A stretch of DNA of 64,000 nt from NCBI RefSeq assembly GCF_007828045.1, contig NZ_VITN01000020.1, forward strand, positions 60,941-124,940, given 5' to 3'. A program made the translations under genes and the position numbers. Shown piece by piece: positions 8,794 through 17,827 of the stretch (position 1 is the first letter of the stretch; each line of letters opens with the position of its first letter). The DNA comes from Nitrospirillum amazonense (GTDB lineage: Bacteria > Pseudomonadota > Alphaproteobacteria > Azospirillales > Azospirillaceae). The notes beneath the pieces were generated by a model. That model was not told the origin of the DNA. It saw only the letters and a list, made by a program, of their open reading frames with translations, and did not search any database.

Positions 8794-8826
8794 ATCATAC
8801 CCCATGGTATGATATTTTCATTCCAT
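8794..8826. promoter_or_regulatory. Dyad cluster between rpiR and iolG
   Basis: ATCATACC (8794-8801) and GGTATGAT (8806-8813) form a perfect inverted repeat around CCAT. Overlapping it, the minus strand of 8809-8826 reads ATGGAA-TGAAAA-TATCAT, a degenerate form of the GGAA-N6-TTCC operator. A shorter ATGGA-TAT-TCCAT palindrome lies just left, at 8783-8795. The cluster sits between two divergent genes and probably controls both. Confidence 0.5.
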
Positions 8827-8900
8827 AATGTGTTGATGACCGCCCCGCTGGCGCCGAAAAGCCGGCCAGCCGGGCGGCCGGGCCTTGACAGGGAGCCTGC

Positions 8901-9896
8901 ATGTTCGACATCGCCATTTTGGGCGCCGGCCGTATCGGCCGCATCCACGCCCGCAACGTCGCGGCCCACCCGGCCCTGCGCCTGAAGTACGTCACCGATC
9001 CCAACGCCGCAGCCAGTGACGCCGTGGCGGCCGAAACCGGCGCCACGGTCACCGACCTGGACACGGTGCTGGCGGACGACGGCGTGCGCGGCGTGATCAT
9101 CGCCAGTTCCACCGACCTGCACCTGGACCAGGCCGCCCGCGCCATCACCGCCGGCAAGGCCGTGCTGTGCGAGAAGCCGCTGGACATGGATCTGGCGCGC
9201 GCCCAGGCCGCCGCCCCCGTCCTGGGTGGCGACGTTCCCCTGATGCTGGGCTTCAACCGCCGCTTCGACCCGCACTTCGCCACCTTGAAGGCCCGACTCG
9301 AGGCCGGCGCCGTGGGGGCGCTGGAAACCCTGCAGATCACCAGCCACGACCCCGCCCCGCCGCCCGTCAGCTACATCAAGGTGTCCGGCGGGCTGTTCAA
9401 GGACATGGCCATCCACGACTTCGACATGGCCCGCTGGCTGCTGGGCGAACCGGTGGTGGAGGTCTACGCCGCCGCCAGTTGCCTGGTGGATCCGGCCATC
9501 GGCGCCGCCGGAGATATCGACACCGCCAAGACCGTCCTGCGCACCGCCACGGGCAAGCTGTGCGTCATCAGCAACAGCCGCCGCTCCGGCTATGGCTATG
9601 ACCAGCGTATCGAGGCCTTCGGCTCCAAGGGCCTGCTGCGCGCCGACAACATCCTGGAAAGCAGCGTTTCCACCTGGGGCGGGGCCGGCGGCAACCCGGG
9701 TGCTGCCAGCGACGCCTTCCAGAACTTCTTCCTGGACCGCTATGCCGAGGCCTACCGGCAAGAGGCGGCCCATTTCGCCGAGATCCTGGCCGGCACGGCG
9801 CAACCCAGCGTGGGGTATGCCGACGGCGTGGCGGCCCTGGCCCTGGCGGAGGCCGCCGCCCGATCCGTCGCCACCGGCCAGGCCGTGCGCCTATGA
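8901..9896 (+). CDS. iolG: Myo-inositol 2-dehydrogenase
   Basis: IolG oxidises myo-inositol to 2-keto-myo-inositol with NAD+, the entry step of the pathway. This 331-residue GFO/IDH/MocA protein has the N-terminal Rossmann motif GAGRIGRIHARN and CEKPLD with the catalytic Lys92. The substrate domain has FKDMAIHDFDMARW, carrying the Asp and His of the family's catalytic set. It is divergent from the rpiR gene and starts a plus-strand operon whose next gene overlaps it by 4 bases. Homologues can also act on other inositols or sugars, but the iol neighbours support the assignment. Confidence 0.88.
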   Translation: MFDIAILGAGRIGRIHARNVAAHPALRLKYVTDPNAAASDAVAAETGATVTDLDTVLADDGVRGVIIASSTDLHLDQAARAITAGKAVLCEKPLDMDLARAQAAAPVLGGDVPLMLGFNRRFDPHFATLKARLEAGAVGALETLQITSHDPAPPPVSYIKVSGGLFKDMAIHDFDMARWLLGEPVVEVYAAASCLVDPAIGAAGDIDTAKTVLRTATGKLCVISNSRRSGYGYDQRIEAFGSKGLLRADNILESSVSTWGGAGGNPGAASDAFQNFFLDRYAEAYRQEAAHFAEILAGTAQPSVGYADGVAALALAEAAARSVATGQAVRL

Positions 9897-11275
9897 CGAC
9901 GGCCCCGGAGCCTGCTTCCCAATCGGCCCTGAGGCCCGTCCGCGGCATTGGGCTGGGCGGCGGCCTGGCCGCCAACATCCTGAACATGGTGGGCATCGGC
10001 CCCTTCATCACCATTCCCCTGGCCATTTCCGCCATGGGCGGGCCGCAGGCCATGCTGGGCTGGCTGCTGGGCGCCGTGCTGTGCGCCTATGACGGCCTGG
10101 TGTGGGCGGAGCTCGGGTCCGCCTTCCCCCGCTCTGGCGGGCCCTACCATTACCTGCTGCACGCCTTCGGTCCCGCCCGCCTGGGCCGGCTGTTCAGCTT
10201 CCTCTATCTGTGGCAGTCGCTGCTGATCGGTCCGCTGTCCATCGCCTCGGGAACCGTGGGCCTGGCGCAGTACGCCAGCTTCCTGGCGCCGGAGATGAAA
10301 CCCTGGCACATGATGGCCATCGCGGCCGCCGTCTGCCTGGTGAACACCGCCCTGCTGTACCGCGACATCCGTTCCATCCAGCGCCTGTCCATCGCCATCA
10401 CGGTGGTGGTGGTGGCCGCCTGCCTATGGATCGTGTTCAGCGGCGCCCTGCATTTCGACGCCAGACTGGCCTTCGACTTCCCCGAGGGCGCGTTCAAGCC
10501 CACCGGCGCCTTCTGGATGGGCATGGGCTCGGCCACCCTGATCGCGGTCTATGATTACGGCGGGTACAACAACGTCTGCATGATCGGCGAGGAGATCAAG
10601 AATCCCGGCCGCATCATCCCCCGCGCCGTGCTGCTGTCCATCGCCATCGTCGCCTTGCTGTACCTGGGCCTGAACCTGTCCATCCTGGGCACCCTGCCCT
10701 GGCAGACGGCGCAGAAGTCCGGCGCCGTGGTGGCGGATTTCATGCAGGTGATCTATGGCCACTGGGGTGGGGTGGTCGTCTCCGTCCTCATCCTGATCGC
10801 CAGTTGGGGATCGGCGCTGGTGGTGCTGCTGGGCTTTTCCCGCGTGCCCTACACGGCGGCGGTGGACGGGCGCTTCTTCAAGCCCTTCGCCCGACTGCAT
10901 CCCACGGGCCGCTTCCCCACCGTGTCGCTGCTGTTCATGGGCGTGGCGTCCGCCATCGCCTGCTTCTTCTCGCTGGCCGACCTGATCGCCGTGCTGATCG
11001 TCATCCAGACCCTGTTCCAGTTCACCGCCCAGTGCGTGGCCGTGGTCATGCTGCGCCGCCAGGGGGCGGCAGTCCCGGGGCAGTTCCGCATGCCCCTATA
11101 CCCCTTGCCCGTCATCATCACCATCGCCGGCTGGCTGTACATCGTCGCCACCAGCCAGCCCCGGCACATCGCCATCGGTATCGGCATGCTGGCGCTGGGT
11201 GTCGCGATTTATCTGGTGCAATCGCGGCGCGAGGGGGCCTGGCCCTTCCGGGTGCCGGCCTGGCGGGCGCCATGA
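9893..11275 (+). CDS. APC-superfamily permease
   Basis: This 460-residue inner-membrane protein has about twelve hydrophobic segments and the APC signature near the N-terminus, GIGLGGGLAANILNMVGIGPF, here split by its first helix. It also has YDYGGYNNVCMIGEEIKNP, typical of amino acid-polyamine-organocation permeases. Most relatives carry amino acids or amines. In this operon (iolG upstream, PfkB kinase, GH4 and ROK regulator downstream) it may carry a sugar-like or inositol-like compound, or an amino sugar; that is inference. Its start overlaps iolG and its stop overlaps the kinase start, both by 4 bases. Confidence 0.8.
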   Translation: MTTAPEPASQSALRPVRGIGLGGGLAANILNMVGIGPFITIPLAISAMGGPQAMLGWLLGAVLCAYDGLVWAELGSAFPRSGGPYHYLLHAFGPARLGRLFSFLYLWQSLLIGPLSIASGTVGLAQYASFLAPEMKPWHMMAIAAAVCLVNTALLYRDIRSIQRLSIAITVVVVAACLWIVFSGALHFDARLAFDFPEGAFKPTGAFWMGMGSATLIAVYDYGGYNNVCMIGEEIKNPGRIIPRAVLLSIAIVALLYLGLNLSILGTLPWQTAQKSGAVVADFMQVIYGHWGGVVVSVLILIASWGSALVVLLGFSRVPYTAAVDGRFFKPFARLHPTGRFPTVSLLFMGVASAIACFFSLADLIAVLIVIQTLFQFTAQCVAVVMLRRQGAAVPGQFRMPLYPLPVIITIAGWLYIVATSQPRHIAIGIGMLALGVAIYLVQSRREGAWPFRVPAWRAP

Positions 11276-12210
11276 CCATGACCAAGACCCATGACGTGGC
11301 CGTGGTCGGCGAACTGTACATCGACCACGTGCTGAGCGGCTTCACCGCCTGGCCCCAGCCGGGGGAGGAGGTGGTGACCGACGCCTATACCCGCGAGGTG
11401 GGCGGCGGTGCCGCCAACACCGCCTGCGGCCTGGCCCGCCTGGGCCGTGCGGTCCAGCTGGTGGGCATCGTGGGCGAGGCCGACGCCGCCTGGTTCCGGC
11501 ACCGCCTGGCCCCTTACGGCCTGGATACCGGCGGCCTGCGCGTCGGTGACGGCGCCACCGGGATCAGCATCAGCGTCTCCACCCGCGAGGACCGGTCCTT
11601 CTTCACCCATATCGGGGTCAACCGCGCCCTGCCGGCCCTGCTGTCCGACCCGGCGACGGTGGCCGGCCTGGCCCGCGCCCGCCACGTGCATTTCGCGCTG
11701 CCGCTTGACCGCGCCGTGGCCGACGCCCTGCTGCCCGCCCTGCGGGACGCCGGCTGCACCACCTCGCTGGACGTGGGGTTCCAGCCCGGGTGGCTGCCCG
11801 ACCCGGCGAACCACGCCACCTGCCGCGCCGTCGATCATCTGCTGCCCAACGAGAAGGAGGCGGCGCTGTTCTGCGGCAGCGACGTGGCGGAGGACTATCT
11901 GTCCCTGGCCCGCCGCTTGGCCCTGCCCAACCCCGTCCTGAAACTGGGGCGGCGCGGCGCCCTGGGCCTGGACGGTGACACGGCCCTCAGCGTGGCCCCA
12001 CCGCCCGTGGACGCCATCGACACCACCGGCGCCGGCGACGCCTTCGACGCGGGCTACATCGACGCGCTGCTCGACGGCACGCCGGTGCTGGACCGCCTGC
12101 GCCGCGCCTGCATATGCGGCGCCCTGTCCACCCGGGTGGCGGGCGCCTTGGGGGGCATCCCCGACCGAACGGAACTATGGAGCACTTATGAGCAATCCTA
12201 CCGATCGTAA
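11272..12210 (+). CDS. PfkB-family carbohydrate kinase
   Basis: This 312-residue kinase of the ribokinase/PfkB family phosphorylates a sugar or nucleoside in the cytoplasm. It has the N-terminal substrate motif EVGGGAANTACGLARLG, the middle HLLPNEKEAALFCG and the C-terminal anion hole and base DTTGAGDAFDAGY. The start ATG at 11272 overlaps the permease stop as ATGA, and its 3' end runs 23 bases into the GH4 gene. The substrate is unknown. In context it could phosphorylate an imported glycoside or its released sugar; IolC is encoded separately, so this is a second, distinct kinase. Confidence 0.87.
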   Translation: MTMTKTHDVAVVGELYIDHVLSGFTAWPQPGEEVVTDAYTREVGGGAANTACGLARLGRAVQLVGIVGEADAAWFRHRLAPYGLDTGGLRVGDGATGISISVSTREDRSFFTHIGVNRALPALLSDPATVAGLARARHVHFALPLDRAVADALLPALRDAGCTTSLDVGFQPGWLPDPANHATCRAVDHLLPNEKEAALFCGSDVAEDYLSLARRLALPNPVLKLGRRGALGLDGDTALSVAPPPVDAIDTTGAGDAFDAGYIDALLDGTPVLDRLRRACICGALSTRVAGALGGIPDRTELWSTYEQSYRS

Positions 12211-13564
12211 GATCGCGATGATCGGCGGCGGCGGCGTGCGCACCCCGCTGGTCATCTTCGGCATCAACGAGGCGGCGGAGGCCCTGGGCGCCCGCGAGAT
12301 GGTGCTGTACGACCCGGACCAGGAACGTCTGAAGGTCATCGCCGCCCTGGGCCGCGCCGTCGTCGCCAAGGAGGGCGGCAGCCTGGTCATCCGGGAAGCC
12401 GCTGCCATCGAGGACGCGGTGGAGGGCGCCGATTTCGTCCTGAACAGCGTGCGCGTCGGCGGCATCGCCTCGCGCGCGGCGGATGAGCTGGCGGCCATCA
12501 AGCACGGTTATCCGGGGCAGGAGACCACCGGCCCGGCTGGCGCCGCCATGGCGCTGCGCACCGTGCCCGTGGCCCTGGACCATGCGCGGGTGGTGGAGCG
12601 GCTGGCGCCCGGCGCCTGGATCGTCAACTTCACAAACCCGGCGGGCCTGATCACCCAGGCCATCAGCACCCATACCAAGGCGCGGGTGGTGGGCATTTGC
12701 GATACCCCCACCGAGCTGCTGCACCGCATCGTCCTGGCGCTGGGCGCCCGGCATGACGAGGTGGTGTGCGATTATGTCGGGCTGAACCACCTGGGCTGGG
12801 TGCGCCGCATCCGCCTGCGCGGCGAGGACGTGACCGACCGTGTGCTGGACGACGACCGCATCCTGTCGCAGCTGTACACCGCCCCCCTGTTCGACTTCGC
12901 CATGATCCGCGCCCTGCGGCTGATCCCCACGGAGTACCTGTTCTTCTACTACAGTCGCCGCCGCGCGCTGGAGAACCAGAAGCGCCAGGGCAGCAGCCGG
13001 GGCACGGAGGTGGAGCAGCTGAACCACGAGCTGTTCGCCACCCTGAAGGACCGCCTGGGCGCCGACGATGGCGAGGGGGCGGTCGCCGCCTATGCCGCCT
13101 ATCTCAACCGCCGCTCCGGTTCCTACATGAAGCTGGAGGCGTCGGCCGGCTCGGCCTTCGACAAGGACGCGCCGTTTGACGAGGATCCCTTCCGCGTGGC
13201 CAGCGGCTATCACCGCATCGCCCTGGACGTCATGACGGCGCTGTGCGGCGACAAGCCCGCGCGCATCATCGTCAACACCCGCAACGACGGCGCCGTGCCC
13301 AACCTGCCGGACAACGACATCGTCGAAACGCCCTGCCAGATCAGCCGCGACAGCATCGTCCCCGAACCGCTGGAGCCCTTGCCCGACGAAGTCCACGGCC
13401 TGGTGCAGTCGGTCAAGTCCTATGAACGGGCGGCCATCCGGTCCGCCATGAACACCGACCGGCTGACGGCGCGCATGGCCTTCCTGATCCATCCCGCCAT
13501 TGGGGAATGGGAGCCGTCGGATCCCCTGCTGCACGATCTGCTGGACCGCTGCATCCACTGCTGA
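12188..13564 (+). CDS. GH4 glycosidase, 6-phospho-beta-glucosidase-like
   Basis: Family 4 enzymes use NAD+ and a divalent metal to cleave glycosides by an oxidation-elimination route, usually on 6-phosphorylated substrates. This 458-residue protein has the dinucleotide motif IGGGGVRTP, VNFTNPAGLITQA, CDTPTELL and GLNHLGWVRR, which supply the Asn, Cys and His of the metal/substrate site. The ATG at 12188 lies inside the end of the PfkB kinase gene, so the two are coupled. No PTS gene is nearby, so phosphorylation of the substrate would have to come from a kinase such as the upstream PfkB protein, or the enzyme may act on an unphosphorylated glycoside. Confidence 0.87.
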   Translation: MSNPTDRKIAMIGGGGVRTPLVIFGINEAAEALGAREMVLYDPDQERLKVIAALGRAVVAKEGGSLVIREAAAIEDAVEGADFVLNSVRVGGIASRAADELAAIKHGYPGQETTGPAGAAMALRTVPVALDHARVVERLAPGAWIVNFTNPAGLITQAISTHTKARVVGICDTPTELLHRIVLALGARHDEVVCDYVGLNHLGWVRRIRLRGEDVTDRVLDDDRILSQLYTAPLFDFAMIRALRLIPTEYLFFYYSRRRALENQKRQGSSRGTEVEQLNHELFATLKDRLGADDGEGAVAAYAAYLNRRSGSYMKLEASAGSAFDKDAPFDEDPFRVASGYHRIALDVMTALCGDKPARIIVNTRNDGAVPNLPDNDIVETPCQISRDSIVPEPLEPLPDEVHGLVQSVKSYERAAIRSAMNTDRLTARMAFLIHPAIGEWEPSDPLLHDLLDRCIHC

Positions 13565-13593
13565 TCCAAGCCTCGCGAGGAAAAGGACAGCTC

Positions 13594-14847
13594 ATGAGCC
13601 CATCGCCCGCACCGCCGCGCACCGCCCGCCGGGTATCCGTGGGCGAAGGCTTGTCGGGGACGACCGGCGCCCAGGCGCGGGACCACAACCAGCGCATCAT
13701 CCTGCAATGCATCCGCGCCGCCGGGGCGCTGTCCCGGCCGGAAGTAGCGGCCATCACCGGATTGACCGGGCCCACGGTGGCCTATATCTGCCGGCGCCTG
13801 GTGCGGGACGATCTGTTGGTGGAACGGGACCCGCCGGTTCCCGCCCGGGGCCGGCCGGGGCGGCTGCTGTCCATCAATCCCGCCGGGGCGCTGGCCCTGG
13901 GCGCGGACATGGAGGGCGACCGGCTGACCCTGACGCTGATGAACCTGGGCGGGCGGGTCGTGGACCGCCTGACCCAGCTCATCCCGCGCCAGGCGACGCC
14001 CGCCTGGGCGGACGCCATCCAAACCGGCATCGGGGACCTGTGCGGCCCGGCGGATGCCGGTGGCATGGTGCCGATGGGGCTGGGTCTGGCCTACGCATCG
14101 GAGCCCGGCCAAGCCCTGGCGACGGAGGTGGCGCACCGGCTGGCCGCGCGGTTGCCCTATCCCGTCCACGCCGAAACCATGACGGCCGCCGCCGCCGCGG
14201 GTGACCTGCACTTCGGGCCCGGCCTGCGCGAACCCAGCTTTTTCCAGATTCTGATCGGGCGGGAGTCGAGCGGCGGCCTGGTTCTGCGGGGCCGCCCCTT
14301 CACCGGAGCCGGGGGGCATGGCAACGACATCAATCTGCTGATCCCCCATGGCGGACCGTCGGCCGCCGGGGACATGGGCCCCCAAGGCATGGGCAGCATC
14401 GTCTCCCTGCCCGGCCTGCACCGGCACATGGCGGCCCAGGGATTGGCCACCGACAGCCTGGACGGGCTATCGACCCTGTCGGAAGAGGGCAACGCCCTGG
14501 CCGCGGATTGGATCGACACCTGCGCCCGCCTGCTGGAGGGGCCCATCGTGACCATCACCTGCCTGGTGAACCCGCCCGCCATCCATCTCAGCGGCCGGCT
14601 GCCGGGCCCGTTGCTGGATCAGTTGGCCCGCGCCTTGAACCGGCGTCTGGACGACATGCCCCACCTGCCGGGCCGCGTCCGCATCGTGGTGGCGCCCGAT
14701 GCCATGACCATGGGGGCCGCCACCCTGCCTTTCCTGCACCGGCTGCTGCCCCGGCATGACGTCCTGCAGAAGACCGCCGCGCAACGGGCCCAGCGGGAGG
14801 CCCAAGGGGAAGCCCAGCGCGGTACCCCGGCCAGTGGTCAGGCCTGA
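13594..14847 (+). CDS. ROK-family transcriptional regulator
   Basis: This 417-residue regulator of the NagC/XylR type has an N-terminal winged helix (about residues 28-85, with SRPEVAAITGLTGPTVAY) and a C-terminal ROK domain. A good ribosome site (AGGAAAAGGACAG) precedes the ATG at 13594, 29 bases after the GH4 stop, so it is probably the last gene of the iolG-permease-kinase-GH4 operon. The end converges with the GH2 gene with a 10-base overlap. The ROK domain lacks an obvious intact catalytic motif, as expected for a regulator. Effector unknown. Confidence 0.82.
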   Translation: MSPSPAPPRTARRVSVGEGLSGTTGAQARDHNQRIILQCIRAAGALSRPEVAAITGLTGPTVAYICRRLVRDDLLVERDPPVPARGRPGRLLSINPAGALALGADMEGDRLTLTLMNLGGRVVDRLTQLIPRQATPAWADAIQTGIGDLCGPADAGGMVPMGLGLAYASEPGQALATEVAHRLAARLPYPVHAETMTAAAAAGDLHFGPGLREPSFFQILIGRESSGGLVLRGRPFTGAGGHGNDINLLIPHGGPSAAGDMGPQGMGSIVSLPGLHRHMAAQGLATDSLDGLSTLSEEGNALAADWIDTCARLLEGPIVTITCLVNPPAIHLSGRLPGPLLDQLARALNRRLDDMPHLPGRVRIVVAPDAMTMGAATLPFLHRLLPRHDVLQKTAAQRAQREAQGEAQRGTPASGQA

Positions 14848-17717
14848 CGCACCGCGACGTTGCGGCTGAAGCCGAACTCGGCCCCGGCCGGCGTGCGGAA
14901 CAGCACGTCCAGGCGCCGGTCGCCGGCTCCGGGGGCCAGGGCCACCGTCAGCGGCCCCGGCGCCACTTCCGTCTTGCGGCCCAGCAGGCGGCCACCCTCA
15001 TAGATGTCGCACGCGCCGACCAGGCTCAGAAAGGCCACGCGCCCACCCTGGCGCCCCACCTTGGCCTGCGGTGTGAAGCGGACGGAGCATAGGGTGAAGC
15101 CATCCGCCGTTTGCGGGTCGTGCGCCCAGCGGGTGCCGAAATCATCCCAACCGGCCATGTCCGCCCCTTGATAGGCCAGTGCCGCTTCCGCCGTGGCGGC
15201 AAGGGGGGCGGCGTACCACGTTTCCAAGATAAGGTCGGTGGGCGCCGTCGCCTGCCCCGCCGGGGCCGCCGCCGGCTCAATCGCCACGCGCGTGCTCGCC
15301 GGCTTGAGGCCTGGTGCCGTGGCCGCCAGCGTCAGGGGGCCGCGGCCACCCGCCAGCGTCCGCACGGTCACCTGGGCCAGGCCGTTGAACAGGGCGCGGC
15401 GGTTCCCCTTCTCGGGGGCCGCGCTGTTGGGATCGCCATTGCCCAGGCCGATGATGTCACCGCCCTCGATGGCGAAGGTGACCATGTCCTGGGCCAGGGG
15501 CACCGGCCGGCCCTGGGCGTCCACCGCCTCCACCATAACGGGCGTGGCGTCCAGCCCGTCGCCGCGCAGGCGGTTGCGATCGGGCGTCAGTCTCAGGGCA
15601 ACGGCCGGGCCCGTCGTCTCCACCTGGGCGCGAGCGGTGACCTTGCCCCCGGCATAGCCCACCGCCTCCAGCCGGCCCGGGGCATAGGCCACCATCCAGT
15701 GGTTCATCTCATAGGGATCGACCGCCTGACGGCCCAGGGAGCGGCCGTTCAGAAACAGCTCCACCTCCTCCACGTTGGCGCAGGCCATGACCTTGACGGG
15801 CTGGCCCTCCCGCCCCGCCCAGTTCCAATGCGGCAGCAGGGCCAGCACGGGCCGGTCCGTCACCCACTGGGCCTGGTGGATGTGGAAGGCCGCCTTGGCG
15901 AAGCCGCACAGATCCATGATGCCGTAGAAGGAGGAATTGGAAGGCCAGCCCCAGGGCGACGGCTCCCCATGATAGTCGAAGCCCGTCCAGACGAAGCCGC
16001 CGGCGATGAAGTCGCGCGTCGCGATCGCCTTCCAGGCGGCGCGATGGGTGTTCCAGTCCTTCACCGGGTCGTCGTAGCCGGCAATGGTGCGGCTATCCTT
16101 GTCCGTCACATAGGCGCCACGGGTACTGAAGGCGCTGGTGTCCTCCGACGAGATCAGCGGCACGTCGGGATGTGCGGCATGGAAGGCGTCGTACTTGTCC
16201 TGCTGGTAGTTGAAGCCGACCACGTCCACCGCCTGGGACACGTTCACCGGGGTGAATAGGCCGCCGTTCATGGCCGCCGTCACCGGGCGGGTAGTGTCCA
16301 GCGCCTTCACCGCGTGGGCCATGCGCCGCACCATCTCATACCCGGCGGCCGACCCCTGCATCGGTTCCTCGTTGAACACCGACCAGAGGATGACGGAGGG
16401 ATGGTTGCGGTCACGCCGCACCATCCATTCCAGCTGGGCCAGGGTGTCGGGCGACGGGTTGAACTGCCGGTTCTCATCCATCACCAGCAGACCGTGGCGG
16501 TCACACAAGTCCAACACCACGGCCGATGGCGCATTATGGGTGCAGCGGATGGCGTTGCAGCCCAGTTCCTTCAGCCGGCGGATGCGGTAGTCCCACAGCG
16601 CGTCGGGTATGGCGGTGCCGACGCCGGCATGGTCCTGGTGCACGCACACGCCCTTGATCTTGAGTGGCCGGCCGTTGAGGAAGAAGCCCTTGTCCTTGTC
16701 GAACCGGGTGGTGCGAAAGCCGCAGGTGGTGGTGACCGCGTCCACGCACCGGTCCCCCGCCATCAACCGTGTCTGGACGCGATAAAGGGCGGGTGCCTCC
16801 ACGCTCCATAGCCGGGGATTGGCAACGGCCAGATCCAGCCGGGCCACGCTCTGGTCGAGGGACGGGATGATCACCGGCGCCTGGCCGCTGGCCACCACCC
16901 GGCCTTCGGCATCCTCCAGGGTGCTCATCACGGTCATGGCGGCCGTGGTCTTGCCGCTGTTGTAGGCGGTGACCTCCACCGGCAGCACCCAACCATCGCC
17001 CGCCGGCACCGGATGGGCATAGACCCCATCGGTGATGATGTGGACGGGATCGCGCTTCACGATGCGAACGGAGCGGTACAGGCCGCCGCCCTCGTACCAC
17101 CAGCCTTCCATGGCATGGGCGTCCACGCGGATGGCCAGGGTGTTCAGATCGTCGCCAAAGGTGGCAAAGGGCGTCAGATCGATGGTGATGCCGTTGTAGC
17201 CGCTCCAGTTCCGGTCCACGACCGTGCCGTTGAACCAAATGGTGGCATGGGTGGCGATGCCGTCGATCTGCAGCTCGATATGGCGGTCCTGGTCGGCCGG
17301 GTCGAAGCGCAGGGCGGTGCGGTACCAAGCGATGCCCCGCCGGCGGTAGCCCTGGGCCCGGTTGGCATCGGCCTCGATGGGCTGGAAACTGACGAAATCA
17401 TGCGGCAGACGCACGTCGGCCCAGTCGGAATCATCGAAGCCGGGGGCGGCCGCCCCCCAGGCCTTGCCCGCCTTGGCGTTATCGTAGGAATCGTCCTGGC
17501 TGAGGATCTCGGGGAACGGGACGTCGCCCTCGAAGAAGCGCCACCCCTGGTCCAGCGCCAACACCTCGCGGGAGGAAGCGGCGGGCCGTGCCGCCCCGGC
17601 GGTCGCCGCGAAGGCCCGCGCGGTGGTGAGGGGACCGTATCCGGCCGCCGTCACGGCCACGCCGCCGCCCGCCTTCAACACCTGCCGCCGGCTAATGCCC
17701 CCGTCGCTGACCACCAC
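14838..17717 (-). CDS. Tat-exported GH2 beta-galactosidase-like enzyme
   Basis: This GH2 glycosidase of about 959 residues has a twin-arginine signal (ISRRQVLKAGGGVAV), a sugar-binding jelly roll, an Ig-like domain, a TIM barrel and C-terminal beta-sandwich domains. LWSVFNEEP holds the acid/base Glu450 and LISSEDTS holds the nucleophile Glu525 in the numbering used here. I prefer the GTG at 17717, which follows a GGGGGGAGGG ribosome site; a TTG at 17777 would also be in frame. An MFS symporter gene lies upstream on the same strand, with a GGAA-N6-TTCC dyad in the gap. The substrate is probably a beta-galactoside or beta-glucuronide-like glycan; family alone does not decide. Confidence 0.87.
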   Translation of the reverse strand: MVVSDGGISRRQVLKAGGGVAVTAAGYGPLTTARAFAATAGAARPAASSREVLALDQGWRFFEGDVPFPEILSQDDSYDNAKAGKAWGAAAPGFDDSDWADVRLPHDFVSFQPIEADANRAQGYRRRGIAWYRTALRFDPADQDRHIELQIDGIATHATIWFNGTVVDRNWSGYNGITIDLTPFATFGDDLNTLAIRVDAHAMEGWWYEGGGLYRSVRIVKRDPVHIITDGVYAHPVPAGDGWVLPVEVTAYNSGKTTAAMTVMSTLEDAEGRVVASGQAPVIIPSLDQSVARLDLAVANPRLWSVEAPALYRVQTRLMAGDRCVDAVTTTCGFRTTRFDKDKGFFLNGRPLKIKGVCVHQDHAGVGTAIPDALWDYRIRRLKELGCNAIRCTHNAPSAVVLDLCDRHGLLVMDENRQFNPSPDTLAQLEWMVRRDRNHPSVILWSVFNEEPMQGSAAGYEMVRRMAHAVKALDTTRPVTAAMNGGLFTPVNVSQAVDVVGFNYQQDKYDAFHAAHPDVPLISSEDTSAFSTRGAYVTDKDSRTIAGYDDPVKDWNTHRAAWKAIATRDFIAGGFVWTGFDYHGEPSPWGWPSNSSFYGIMDLCGFAKAAFHIHQAQWVTDRPVLALLPHWNWAGREGQPVKVMACANVEEVELFLNGRSLGRQAVDPYEMNHWMVAYAPGRLEAVGYAGGKVTARAQVETTGPAVALRLTPDRNRLRGDGLDATPVMVEAVDAQGRPVPLAQDMVTFAIEGGDIIGLGNGDPNSAAPEKGNRRALFNGLAQVTVRTLAGGRGPLTLAATAPGLKPASTRVAIEPAAAPAGQATAPTDLILETWYAAPLAATAEAALAYQGADMAGWDDFGTRWAHDPQTADGFTLCSVRFTPQAKVGRQGGRVAFLSLVGACDIYEGGRLLGRKTEVAPGPLTVALAPGAGDRRLDVLFRTPAGAEFGFSRNVAVRQA

Positions 17718-17802
17718 CGCGCCCTCCCCCCGCTGATTTGCTTGGTGGATGCTAACGGGCGGCTTCCGGAGTCGCAATGACTATTTCATATTTATATTAT
17801 TT

Positions 17803-17816
17803 GGAAATTCCATTCC
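17803..17816. promoter_or_regulatory. RpiR/IolR-type operator upstream of GH2 gene
   Basis: GGAA-ATTCCA-TTCC is a perfect match to the GGAA-N6-TTCC motif. It lies in the 50-base gap after the MFS gene and about 86 bases before the preferred GH2 start. The surrounding AT-rich stretch (17781-17802) could hold a promoter. The site suggests the GH2 gene is controlled by the RpiR protein separately from the MFS gene upstream. Confidence 0.6.
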
Positions 17817-17827
17817 ATGCAGCAGCG

